A stretch of DNA of 48,177 bases, from positions 6,672-54,848 of the forward strand of contig JAACPN010000009.1 in NCBI GenBank assembly GCA_009995425.1, in the 5' to 3' direction. The notes under the pieces are model-generated. The model was not told where the DNA came from. It worked only from the letters and a program-made list of their open reading frames with translations, and searched no databases. Of this stretch, positions 32,316 through 40,585 are shown piece after piece (the stretch's first letter is position 1; each line of letters opens with the position of its first letter). The position numbers and the translations under genes are program-made. The stretch comes from Legionella sp. GTDB taxonomy: Bacteria; Pseudomonadota; Gammaproteobacteria; Legionellales; Legionellaceae.

Positions 32316-32330
32316 GATCAAACCACTTGA
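32316..32330. repeat. 15-bp direct repeat, right copy
   Basis: Exact copy of 28458-28472. It marks the right side of the 3.9-kb segment that carries the kinase-like/RhoGEF gene and the intron remnant. Confidence 0.55.
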
Positions 32331-32400
32331 AGCATCAAAAAGCGAGATCTAATTTATTAGCTATACTTAAACTAATTCTAGTTCACGATTGGATAACATC

Positions 32401-32751
32401 ATGCGCTCGCTTAGTTTGTTGTTATTTTTGACAAGTCTTACTATCCCTGCACTAGCTTCGGCCTCATGCGGCGCTCAGTGCTGTGACAAAATGGGTGGTG
32501 TTCAATATTGCGATTCATCGGCTGGGCGGTATGTTTGTCAAAATGGTCGATATTCCAGTTGTTATTGCACGCGTCGTGCCATCATGAACATGCAAGCCTT
32601 TGAAGGCTGCTGCATGTGGCAAGGTGGTGTATTTAAAATCGATGATAGAACAGGCTTTGTTATCTGCAATAACGGTGGGGTTTCTCCTATGTGCAGCTTA
32701 GGTAATCCTCAAGAGTCCGTTGTTATCGGTCGAAAAACATTCGACGAATAA
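32401..32751 (+). CDS. Small secreted Cys-rich protein of unknown function
   Basis: A signal peptide (MRSLSLLLFLTSLTIPALASA) precedes a mature part of about 95 aa with twelve or more cysteines (SCGAQCCDK, YCDS, YVCQNG, SCYCTRRA, GCCMWQGG, VICNNGG, PMCS). Two halves look alike: GG-QYCDSSAGRYVCQNGRYSSC and GGVFKIDDRTGFVICNNGGVSPMC, suggesting an internal duplication. It is probably a disulfide-rich periplasmic or extracellular protein. ATG 32401 is preferred over the TTG at 32389. A piece of this gene (32584-32614) is duplicated at 35254-35284. Confidence 0.7.
   Translation: MRSLSLLLFLTSLTIPALASASCGAQCCDKMGGVQYCDSSAGRYVCQNGRYSSCYCTRRAIMNMQAFEGCCMWQGGVFKIDDRTGFVICNNGGVSPMCSLGNPQESVVIGRKTFDE
32584..32614. 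repeat. Source copy of a micro-duplication (in the Cys-rich gene)
   Basis: The first 21 bases match 35254-35274 exactly, and the next ten match with two mismatches. Here the sequence is coding (MNMQAFEGCC). Confidence 0.75.
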
Positions 32752-32783
32752 ACGATGTTTATTCGTCGATCCGGACCACGGAA

Positions 32784-33467
32784 TTACGTTGATGCTGATA
32801 AAGACTCGTCCGACTCGGATTTTTCGTTTGAAGTTTCTTTACTATGATGATAAATAATCTTAATGGATTTTTTCCGTTCATCTGGAGAGAACATCCCAAC
32901 GCTCCCAACTAATTTAGACGACGCGTTTGTGCGCGTTAAGATGCTTTCATTTCTTATTGGCTCATGCTCCATGCCATAATGAAATTTAGTACGAAAGATT
33001 TGAATCAAGTTTAAACGAAAACCAGCCACGTCATGTTTTTCCCCAAAATCATCAAAGTATTGCATACTTTCTTTTTTTACTTTTCTTTCTGATTTAAATG
33101 GATCAATAAATAATCTAGAGAACGTTGAATAGGTTGAGGTATACTTGAAATAACTTTCATTGTGTGCATCTCGCGTTCGAGCTACAGATTTTGCCGTCAA
33201 CCCTTTTATGTTTTCCTCATAAAACGCGGATTCATATAAAACCATTGTTTCATGCTTTAAATATAAATCAACAGCAAGATCAATGAGCTCATCCAGCCAC
33301 TCATCCCTCGGCGCATCAAGACCAATAGGTGTGTCACCTTGAATCGAATCAGAACTTGAGTCAAGTTCAACCGTATTCAATAAATCAACCGGTATGGCAT
33401 CATCCAGAACTTTCAAGTCCTCTTCAGAGTAAGACTTTAATACATGAGCGTCTGTTTTAGAATCCAA
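32784..33467 (-). CDS. Hypothetical acidic protein, partner of the clan CE gene
   Basis: I do not recognise this 227-aa protein. It is hydrophilic, with an acidic N-terminus (SEEDLKVLDDAIP, ELDSSSDS), a central helical part (DEWLDELIDLAVDLYLKHE), and a Glu/Ser-rich C-terminus (SNEKSESDESLS) like a type IV effector signal. It starts at a TTG supported by GAGGAG at 33474-33479, six bases upstream. It follows the clan CE gene by 27 bases on the same strand, so the two form one unit. It could be a second effector or a partner of that protein (inference). Confidence 0.6.
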   Translation of the reverse strand: MDSKTDAHVLKSYSEEDLKVLDDAIPVDLLNTVELDSSSDSIQGDTPIGLDAPRDEWLDELIDLAVDLYLKHETMVLYESAFYEENIKGLTAKSVARTRDAHNESYFKYTSTYSTFSRLFIDPFKSERKVKKESMQYFDDFGEKHDVAGFRLNLIQIFRTKFHYGMEHEPIRNESILTRTNASSKLVGSVGMFSPDERKKSIKIIYHHSKETSNEKSESDESLSAST

Positions 33468-33494
33468 ACCTTTCTCCTCATTTTAAAACATCAA

Positions 33495-35147
33495 TCAACC
33501 AAACATCGACATCGAATAAGCGTACGCCGAATCATCCTCTTCCTTTTCTTCTATCTCATGGTATGCAGCAGAAGCGACAACCGAGACAGGTGAAGGGAGA
33601 AGACGATCCTCAATAAGTTTTTTAACCTGCTGAGGTGTTCCATTCAATTCGGGTGACTGTCTTAAGGTGTATAACGTACTTCTTTGGATCATATCATTGG
33701 TTATTTCACCGGAGCCATACAGTGCTCGAATTGCGGGAACCTCAAAAAAATCCGCTGCATGTTTAATAAGTAAGAGCTCTAACAAAACCTCGGGAAGAGT
33801 CTCCGATGTATCCCCTAAACCAAATGTAGCGCCTTCGGACAATAACGCGAGTACATGACAACAAACGTTTAAATTACGATGGAGAACACAAACATCATGC
33901 CCTTTTGTTCCTAATAAAACATATTCATTTGTTTTTTCCGTGATACGAGCCAGCAACTTAACAGGATCAAGATAACCACGTTGTATCAAACAAAGGAATT
34001 CAACATTCATAAAAGTCAAATACAACGCTTGATGAGGATCATTTTTCTTTTTAGTCCTGGAGTCAATTTTATCGCGGGTCAACAGATTAAGAAAACCTTG
34101 ATTTGAGAAAATAAAAGACACCAGTTGATTTTTCTTTAAATGAGGATGAAGATCAACGTCAGGATGAATTGCTCCCCTATGTTGTAACTCGGTCTGTAAT
34201 ATATTGCAGATCAATGGATAAGAATCACCATAGCAAATATCAATCAATTCACCTTCCCCGCCTTTGAGGCTTGTTGCATACTCGAGTGCGCAAGCTGCGT
34301 ACATTTCTTCAAAATCTTTAATGCCTTCATTTCTGAGTGCAAAATCACCATCAGGATTAAGACTATTTTCTCTGGGGCCCAATTGGATCGTTTTCAGTGT
34401 ATCGCTCATGCGAACATCGAACTGTGCCTCACGCAGCGCAGAGCTCTCGAAAAAAGAGCAATGTACCGCATCGCGTAAACGCCCCTTTTGCTTTACATGC
34501 TCAACATAACGTGTAATTTGCTGAAAACTTTGTGTATTTGCATTATAATCGACCCCTAAATCAAACCATGGTAAAGGCGTCATCTTGCTTCCAGATGTCA
34601 ATTCACGTAAAAAACCTTGTTGTGCTAATTGTTTTAAATGCGTATGCAGCTCTGTATCGTTGGCCGTTAATAAAAGGTGTCGTAAGGTAAAAATAGGACA
34701 GCTTTTTCCATCCATCTGATGTGGCGATCCTCCCGCCACAATAAAATGAATCGGAAAATCAAAAAGCGTATCGTAAGATGCAGGGTAATTATGATAATTG
34801 CGCCCCTTATACTGATCCGCCATAAACACAATCATTTGATCTTTAGAATCACCCTCTAAATCATAAAAAACATCCATCGCTGCATAATGAATAGCATCTT
34901 GTTGTTTAGGTTTTAACGCGTGCCTGTCTGAAAACTCAACAAATAACTGATAGTGACCGCTTCGTTTATTTTTATGTATGTTTTTTAAAAAATCTGGAAC
35001 ATCGCTTATTTTAATAAACGTCAGTTCGCTCAGCTCATCACGGTAAGTATCAAGCATTAAATGAATAAACTCTTCTGATGCAACAACCTTCGATGCACGA
35101 TCGGAAAAACGCGCTGCATCCGCTTTTAATAAATCGATTAAAAACAT
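33495..35147 (-). CDS. Clan CE cysteine protease/acetyltransferase-like protein, candidate effector
   Basis: The protein has 550 aa from ATG 35147, which has GAGG 8 bases upstream; the longer frame reads a homopolymer and is rejected. Residues 144-154 read QMDGKSCPIFT. This resembles the Ulp1/SENP active-site phrase QMNGSDCGMF and the YopJ type C-IF-L. A candidate His is in AIHYAAMDV (His87), and an acidic residue is in MIVFMADQ (Asp111). His to Cys is 63 residues, the spacing I recall for YopJ. Candidate residues are thus H87, D111, Q144 and C150. Clan CE effectors cleave ubiquitin or SUMO chains or acetylate kinases. The remaining 400 residues are helical and unrecognised. It is the first gene of a two-gene unit. 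Confidence 0.5.
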   Translation of the reverse strand: MFLIDLLKADAARFSDRASKVVASEEFIHLMLDTYRDELSELTFIKISDVPDFLKNIHKNKRSGHYQLFVEFSDRHALKPKQQDAIHYAAMDVFYDLEGDSKDQMIVFMADQYKGRNYHNYPASYDTLFDFPIHFIVAGGSPHQMDGKSCPIFTLRHLLLTANDTELHTHLKQLAQQGFLRELTSGSKMTPLPWFDLGVDYNANTQSFQQITRYVEHVKQKGRLRDAVHCSFFESSALREAQFDVRMSDTLKTIQLGPRENSLNPDGDFALRNEGIKDFEEMYAACALEYATSLKGGEGELIDICYGDSYPLICNILQTELQHRGAIHPDVDLHPHLKKNQLVSFIFSNQGFLNLLTRDKIDSRTKKKNDPHQALYLTFMNVEFLCLIQRGYLDPVKLLARITEKTNEYVLLGTKGHDVCVLHRNLNVCCHVLALLSEGATFGLGDTSETLPEVLLELLLIKHAADFFEVPAIRALYGSGEITNDMIQRSTLYTLRQSPELNGTPQQVKKLIEDRLLPSPVSVVASAAYHEIEEKEEDDSAYAYSMSMFG

Positions 35148-35253
35148 GCGACAAACCTCAAAAAAAAAAAAAAACTGAAAACCTGCCTTATTATTGCACA
35201 CGGAATGCATTTATACAACTCAATATTTAACCTGAACAATCAAAAAAAACATT

Positions 35254-35284
35254 ATGAACATGCAAGCCTTTGAACGCTGTTGCG
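35254..35284. repeat. Duplicated fragment of the Cys-rich gene in an intergenic region
   Basis: 21 bases identical to 32584-32604 plus ten near-identical bases. No similarity continues on either side. It is non-coding here and lies between the clan CE gene and the 925-aa gene. Confidence 0.75.
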
Positions 35285-35297
35285 TTTTGAGTTTTTT

Positions 35298-35326
35298 TTG
35301 ACTTTAGTAATTTTTTTTGATACACT
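35298..35326 (+). promoter_or_regulatory. Candidate promoter of the 925-aa gene
   Basis: TTGACT (35298-35303) and TACACT (35321-35326) are 17 bases apart. A second possible -10, TATAAT (35351-35356), lies closer to the start codon but has no matching -35. Confidence 0.45.
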
Positions 35327-35349
35327 TCGCGGCTATTATTCGCGGCTAT
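35326..35349 (+). promoter_or_regulatory. Tandem 11-bp repeat, possible operator
   Basis: TTCGCGGCTAT occurs at 35326-35336 and again at 35339-35349, a 13-base period. It sits between the two possible -10 elements of the 925-aa gene. A tandem site in this place could bind a regulator. Confidence 0.4.
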
Positions 35350-35371
35350 ATATAATGGCATTGTTTGTAAC

Positions 35372-38149
35372 ATGAAAGAACAAATAAAACAGCGTATTCA
35401 TGAATGCATTGAAACCCTCCGAAGTTTCCTTCAAGCGCATATTGGAGACATTGACCTACCTAATAAAAAAAAATTCCTTCAACCAGGTGACTCAGGCTTT
35501 AGACGAAGTGTACTTTCTCGTGTTGATGTTATTGATCGCTGTTTCGGTGAAGAGGGCATTCCTGAAAATTTACAAGGCCTTATCGTTTCACATGTGGTAC
35601 GTCAAATTTTAGAAGTTTCGCCCCCCTATTTAAATACAAAAAAAAAATTACCGTATACCCAGCAACGAGATTTAGATCATGAACTCACGTTATTTTTTAC
35701 GCAACACCCACTTCTTAAAGACCAACGTAAAGAACCCAGTCATAAAGATTTAGAGGGGTACCGTCCGAGTTATAATCCTAGGTTTCATGGTGAATTTTCT
35801 TACGCATTGCTCCATATATTAAACCAACAATCACTGCATGTGCCTCCCGAGTCGTTCGATCTATTACGTGAAATTGGCACAACAACAGGTACCGCGGCTC
35901 AACTTACCAGCAAGGAAGGCGCTCTTCTTGGGTGGAAAAATGCTACGCCATACGGAATTGACGCGCAGCTTCCACAGAGAAAGCAAGCTTTTTGTGCAGC
36001 CATTGATGAACGTCAACCACGAAATTTTTTGAACAGCATGGTGCGCGATGAAACCGCTCCCCATGCACCGATAACACTGGCCATTTGGGATCGAAATGCT
36101 AGCGTAGATAGACAGCCTGAACGCCGTTTAAGTTTAAAATTTATTCAAAACATGGTCACATACACCCAAGAGCGCATCAAAGACCGCCCTTTACACTTAT
36201 TAATCCTCGGTGACAAAGGACGACTTCAGGGCTTAGAAGCCTGGGCTAGAGAACGTGACATCTCCTATCACGATCATCGAGATGAGCATATGCTGGAACC
36301 TGGAAGCCCTCCAGGATCGCCCCTTTTGCCCAAAAACGAACAGCTGTATCGTGTTCGACATATCATGAAAGCATTTAATCCATCGCTTATTGTTGGGCCA
36401 CGTGCAGGATTAATCGCCTTGTGTTCACTTGTAGGTTGTGCAGGTTTACAAATTGGCCTGGGTAGTGAACAATCTACAAAAACATCCTCCCGCGTGCAGC
36501 GACAACCTCATGATACACCAGCAATTGAAGCGAGTCATAAATCCAACGACAACCGATTATTCCAGGTATTTTCGCGATGCCCGACCGACGGCATTGGTCC
36601 TTATTTAAACATCACGATGAACACCCCCAATCCAGATAAAGCAGTTGTGCATTCATCCAATCAAGAGATTCTAAACCTTACCCTTTCCGTCATGATGGTA
36701 GAACGCCCCGAATTCAAGCCTTTAATGCTTGAAACATTAGCAAGCTACCTATGCGGTGATGCAGAAGCCTTGCAAAAGCTTAGGCACTTACTGGATACTT
36801 ACCAAACGTATGATGCCAACTTAAAAGAACAAGCCGAAGCACAAGCAAAACTAGGATTCCATGCATCGTCAGAATACAAAAGAGATGATCACGACACCGG
36901 CGGTGGCTCTTCGCCTGATAGAGACAAAAAAAGTGGTGGTGACAGCTCACCAGGTGGTCGTAGCTCACCACCTGATGAGAGCAAACCCAGTGGTCATGAA
37001 CCCACGACGTCTCACCAGCGAGGGCACCAACGGTCTGCGATGCCCATGATGCTTACTGAATCAGTATCGTATGATTATAATAAGGAGATAACCATGAATT
37101 CAGAATTATTTTTTGAGGGCTTTAAAACGGAGATTGAAAGCCACCAAAAACACTATTTAGATTTTACACCAGACGATCAAAGTAATCTTTTGATTGATGG
37201 CGTATTAAACTTGAATCTCGACGACTTCAAGCACTTGTATACCACGATTATACCTGAAGAACACCACACACGCCTTTTACGACACGATGCGTTCCTTGTG
37301 TTTGAATATGCACTCAGCTACCCAGAGCACTTATCTTTTTTATTGAAACAGCTTAGTGATGATGATGTTATTGCTTTGTTAGACAATGGGAATCTTTTGC
37401 GTTGTGCATTGCAACTTAGTGAAGATGATGATGAAAAAGCAAGCAACGCTTTTAATCAGCTTAAATCTTTTGGTCAAGCTAAAACAAACTGGTCTAATAT
37501 TCTCATAAAACACGACTATCTTGTGATTCGTTCTATCGCCGAGAACATCGGTGCCGAAAACGCTTGGGCTCAATGTAATGAACTAACATGCTATAACAAA
37601 AAGCATGCTTTAATAGCAGACAACTACATGATGTTTAGACGAGCGTCTTTATCACCAAACAGGACAGCGTTAATCTGTACCATGAGCGAATATTTAAATC
37701 ATAAAGAATTTCAAGAAGGTGTGAATGCCTACGGTGGCGATGTTGTTTATCACGCTATTTTGAAAGAAGACCAAACCTTTTTTAATCACTATTATCCGAT
37801 GCTCACCGACGAGAACCAAGCCGACTTAGCTGCTCGTGTATCAACTCAAGGTCCTGCAGAAAGCTTCGAAACGTTTGAGCGTTTTAAGCAAGAAAGCTTA
37901 AGCTACCAAAGCCCACCGCGTACGCGTCGAGCTGCGCAGACAATGTATCTCACACCGCCAAGTGTAGCATCATCAAATTTATTTACCCCACCAAGATCAG
38001 AAGAACGCATAAAAACACGCCAAGAAGATTTACAAGAATTAGCGCGTAAATCTTCTTCTTTGTTTGCTCACTTCACATGTGAGACGCCAAGTAAACCACT
38101 AAACATTGTAGATTCAGAAGAAAGTCAACTTGATACCCCAGCTATTTGA
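35372..38149 (+). CDS. Two-module protein of unknown function (925 aa), candidate effector
   Basis: I do not recognise a family. Module 1 (about 1-500) has Rossmann-like stretches (LHLLILGDKGRLQGLEAWAR near 274, and NPSLIVGPRAGLIALCSLVGCAGLQIGLGS) that faintly recall glycosyltransferase folds. Residues about 505-555 are a disordered Gly/Ser/Pro linker (GGGSSPDRD, GGDSSPGGRSSPP). Module 2 (about 575-925) is helical and acidic and ends ESQLDTPAI. An in-frame ATG at 37094 is preceded by AAGGAGAT, so module 2 may also be made alone as a 351-aa protein. There is no signal peptide. Its place beside the other candidates suggests an effector. Confidence 0.65.
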   Translation: MKEQIKQRIHECIETLRSFLQAHIGDIDLPNKKKFLQPGDSGFRRSVLSRVDVIDRCFGEEGIPENLQGLIVSHVVRQILEVSPPYLNTKKKLPYTQQRDLDHELTLFFTQHPLLKDQRKEPSHKDLEGYRPSYNPRFHGEFSYALLHILNQQSLHVPPESFDLLREIGTTTGTAAQLTSKEGALLGWKNATPYGIDAQLPQRKQAFCAAIDERQPRNFLNSMVRDETAPHAPITLAIWDRNASVDRQPERRLSLKFIQNMVTYTQERIKDRPLHLLILGDKGRLQGLEAWARERDISYHDHRDEHMLEPGSPPGSPLLPKNEQLYRVRHIMKAFNPSLIVGPRAGLIALCSLVGCAGLQIGLGSEQSTKTSSRVQRQPHDTPAIEASHKSNDNRLFQVFSRCPTDGIGPYLNITMNTPNPDKAVVHSSNQEILNLTLSVMMVERPEFKPLMLETLASYLCGDAEALQKLRHLLDTYQTYDANLKEQAEAQAKLGFHASSEYKRDDHDTGGGSSPDRDKKSGGDSSPGGRSSPPDESKPSGHEPTTSHQRGHQRSAMPMMLTESVSYDYNKEITMNSELFFEGFKTEIESHQKHYLDFTPDDQSNLLIDGVLNLNLDDFKHLYTTIIPEEHHTRLLRHDAFLVFEYALSYPEHLSFLLKQLSDDDVIALLDNGNLLRCALQLSEDDDEKASNAFNQLKSFGQAKTNWSNILIKHDYLVIRSIAENIGAENAWAQCNELTCYNKKHALIADNYMMFRRASLSPNRTALICTMSEYLNHKEFQEGVNAYGGDVVYHAILKEDQTFFNHYYPMLTDENQADLAARVSTQGPAESFETFERFKQESLSYQSPPRTRRAAQTMYLTPPSVASSNLFTPPRSEERIKTRQEDLQELARKSSSLFAHFTCETPSKPLNIVDSEESQLDTPAI
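37082..37096 (+). promoter_or_regulatory. Internal ribosome binding site and start codon
   Basis: AAGGAGAT (37082-37089), four spacer bases, then ATG at 37094, in frame with the 925-aa gene. It is a near-consensus Shine-Dalgarno, stronger than anything before the annotated start at 35372, and it falls just after the disordered linker. Confidence 0.5.
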
Positions 38150-38233
38150 CACACAAACGCCACATCAAGTTTTTTCAAAACAAAAAAGACTTTTCAAGAG
38201 TTTTTAGAGATACTCAACAGTAAAAATACCACC

Positions 38234-38485
38234 ATGAGTGAATATCGTTTATCTTGGCCTACGATCATAAAAAACATCGCGATTGCACTCACAGGTATTG
38301 GCCTTGTGTGCATTGCTGGTCAATTGATCTCTTCACGAGCAACTCAAGGTAGGCCGTTATTTTTTTTCCAAAAAAATAAAACAACCTGCGAAGAAAAACG
38401 AGACGACATTGAGCGATCCGTGGCAGAGCTCGAGGCACGAAACGCGAAGCGCGATCCACTGTCTGCTATAATCAAACGCGCCTGA
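38234..38485 (+). CDS. Small single-pass membrane protein, hypothetical
   Basis: The 83-aa protein has one membrane segment (IIKNIAIALTGIGLVCIAGQLI, about 11-32) and a charged helical tail (EEKRDDIERSVAELEARNAK) likely in the cytoplasm. It follows the 925-aa gene by 84 bases on the same strand and converges on pdxJ. No family was recognised. It could be a small partner of the upstream protein, but nothing shows this. Confidence 0.5.
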   Translation: MSEYRLSWPTIIKNIAIALTGIGLVCIAGQLISSRATQGRPLFFFQKNKTTCEEKRDDIERSVAELEARNAKRDPLSAIIKRA

Positions 38486-38504
38486 GCTTTGCCTTATTTT
38501 TGCA

Positions 38505-39233
38505 TTACGCTACCTGAATGAGTTGTTTCATCTCGCGTACGGCATCTTTAAAGCCTGTAAACATGGCGCGCGCTACAATCGCATGCCCAATGTTCAGTTC
38601 ATTCATGCCCGGAATGCGCGCAATAGGCTTCACATTATGATAGTGCAAGCCATGACCTGCATTCACAATAAGATTAAGCGTTGCAGCGTATTCGGCGGCT
38701 TGCTCGATACGCGCTAATTCTTTCATGACCTCGCCGGGCGTTGTTGCATCAGCATAACACCCTGTGTGTATTTCTATCACAGATGCACCTGATTTAGCTG
38801 CTGCATCAATTTGTTCATTCACGGGATCAATAAACAACGAGACCTCACTGCCTACCTTTTTTAAACGTTGGACCGCATCCACCACCGCTTGATAATGCGT
38901 CACAACATCTAACCCCCCCTCTGTTGTGAGCTCTTCGCGTTTTTCTGGAACAAAACACACATGCTCTGGCGCAATTTTTTCGGCAAATTTAACCATACTG
39001 TCGGTAATTGCAAGCTCTAAATTCATCCGTGTTTGTAACGCTTCTTTAAATAATAAAACATCACGCGGTTGAATATGCCGATGATCTTCGCGTAAATGCA
39101 GCGTAATGCCGTCGGCTCCTGCTTCTTCAGCATCGAGCGCGGCTTTGAGTGGATCGGGGTATTTGGTCCCGCGTGCTTGCCGCAGTGTTGCTACATGATC
39201 GATATTCACACCTAATAAAACATGCCTATACAT
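38505..39233 (-). CDS. pdxJ: Pyridoxine 5'-phosphate synthase
   Basis: Condenses 1-deoxyxylulose-5-phosphate with 3-amino-2-oxopropyl phosphate, the last ring-forming step of DXP-dependent vitamin B6 synthesis. The 242-aa protein has the family start [23 protein letters not shown] and the phrases [50 protein letters not shown] and [14 protein letters not shown]. It would normally follow recO in an era-recO-pdxJ unit, but here an opposite-strand gene separates them. Confidence 0.96.
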   Translation of the reverse strand: MYRHVLLGVNIDHVATLRQARGTKYPDPLKAALDAEEAGADGITLHLREDHRHIQPRDVLLFKEALQTRMNLELAITDSMVKFAEKIAPEHVCFVPEKREELTTEGGLDVVTHYQAVVDAVQRLKKVGSEVSLFIDPVNEQIDAAAKSGASVIEIHTGCYADATTPGEVMKELARIEQAAEYAATLNLIVNAGHGLHYHNVKPIARIPGMNELNIGHAIVARAMFTGFKDAVREMKQLIQVA

Positions 39234-39329
39234 GATGAATTGTCCCCTCTTGTTCTCTATTTAACTAAAGCTGGATGTTTTACCAGAAATTTAAAGACAA
39301 CGCATGCTAATTTTTAAAAGGTTTTAAAT

Positions 39330-39397
39330 ATTGATTATTGATTGCGTAACCATCTATTATCAACCATAATTGATGGTATTATATAACAATAATCAAT
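39330..39397. promoter_or_regulatory. Nested dyad symmetry with embedded promoter upstream of an ATPase gene
   Basis: Outer arms ATTGATTATTG (39330-39340) and CAATAATCAAT (39387-39397) are exact inverted repeats. Inner arms ACCATC (39349-39354) and GATGGT (39372-39377) share the same centre within a base. TTGATT (39331-39336) and TATTAT (39355-39360), 18 apart, form a promoter inside it. This looks like an operator, perhaps for autoregulation. Confidence 0.55.
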
Positions 39398-39403
39398 AAA
39401 ATT

Positions 39404-40585
39404 ATGTTTTCTCGCTTATTTACATTGCCTCTTACGCATCAAGATAGCTTGTTTATTTTTGGCCCTCGAGGAACTGGAAAAACGCAGTGGCTCAAACACA
39501 ACCTGTTAAAGCAACCGCATACTTACATCGATTTACTTGACCCACTGACCTATCGAACGCTTCAAGCCAAGCCCGAATCTTTGCGTGAAAGAATTTCACT
39601 TAAAAACAACGACTGGATCGTCATCGATGAAGTTCAAAAAATTCCTGAATTATTAGATGAAGTCCATCGATTAATAGAACACGAAGCACAACGTTTTATT
39701 TTAACGGGATCTTCAGCAAGAAAACTTAAACGTGATGGGGTTAATTTATTGGCTGGCCGTGCCATTCGTTACCATATGCACCCACTTACCATCCAAGAAT
39801 TGAAAAATGATTTTTCACTGGAACATGCTTTAACGCTAGGGATGCTTCCCGCAACCTATACGTATCATGATCCTATAGGTTACCTAGCAACGTATGTTGA
39901 TATATATTTACGCGAAGAAGTCATGCAAGAAGGACTCACTCGGAATGTTTCCGCATTTGCACGATTTCTTGAAGTAGCCAGTTTTTCACAAGGCGCAGTG
40001 ATTAATGCAACAGAAATTGCACGAGAAGTCGGCGTTAATCGTCAAGTGATTCAAAATTATTTTAGTATTTTAGATGATCTTTTATTAGCGCATACCTTAC
40101 CCGCATTTACTAAAAAGGCAAAGCGTCGCTTGATCACAACCCATAAATTCTATTATTTTGATGCGGGAGTTTACACACAACTACGTCCTAAAGGCATCCT
40201 GGATGCACCCACTGAAATTGCAGGAATGGGCTTAGAAACGCTTTTTTACCAATCTTTACTTGCTTTAATTGATTACTATCGCATAAATACTCAAGTTTTT
40301 TATTGGCGAACAACCACAGGTACAGAAGTAGACTTTGTTGTGTATGGCGAGGACAAACTACTTGCATTTGAAATTAAGCATGCTCAAACCATCACCCCCA
40401 AAATGCTGCATGGATTAAAACAATTTAAGCAAGATTATCCGATGGCAGAATTATACATTGTATACACAGGACAAGAGGTACTTCATCTCAGCGATCAAAT
40501 CACCGCACTACCTATCACAACCGCATTACAGCAATTACCCTTGTTGATACAACGCCCGTGTCTCAATCACCGCGCCATCCAGTAA
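39404..40585 (+). CDS. AAA_14/DUF4143-type ATPase (second copy type)
   Basis: The 393-aa P-loop ATPase has Walker A GPRGTGKT at residues 20-27, Walker B DWIVIDEVQKI near 72, and LTGSSARKL as the sensor region. A winged-helix-like part follows (ATEIAREVGVNRQVIQNYFSIL), then a DUF4143 end with EVDFVVYGEDKLLAFEIKHA (D...ExK pattern). It is only distantly similar to the copy at 23640-25016. It lies between recO and pdxJ in the opposite direction, and its last 51 bases overlap the 3' end of recO. It has its own promoter in a dyad, so it looks like an inserted, self-contained unit. Confidence 0.87.
   Translation: MFSRLFTLPLTHQDSLFIFGPRGTGKTQWLKHNLLKQPHTYIDLLDPLTYRTLQAKPESLRERISLKNNDWIVIDEVQKIPELLDEVHRLIEHEAQRFILTGSSARKLKRDGVNLLAGRAIRYHMHPLTIQELKNDFSLEHALTLGMLPATYTYHDPIGYLATYVDIYLREEVMQEGLTRNVSAFARFLEVASFSQGAVINATEIAREVGVNRQVIQNYFSILDDLLLAHTLPAFTKKAKRRLITTHKFYYFDAGVYTQLRPKGILDAPTEIAGMGLETLFYQSLLALIDYYRINTQVFYWRTTTGTEVDFVVYGEDKLLAFEIKHAQTITPKMLHGLKQFKQDYPMAELYIVYTGQEVLHLSDQITALPITTALQQLPLLIQRPCLNHRAIQ

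Noticed and set aside
35148..35210. N-terminal extension of the clan CE protein with a run of Phe
   Set aside because: The Phe run comes from the 15-base homopolymer. ATG 35147 has a proper Shine-Dalgarno.
36800..37030. Gly/Ser/Pro-rich stretch as a tandem repeat array
   Set aside because: The residues are biased but not in a regular repeat. It reads better as a disordered linker.
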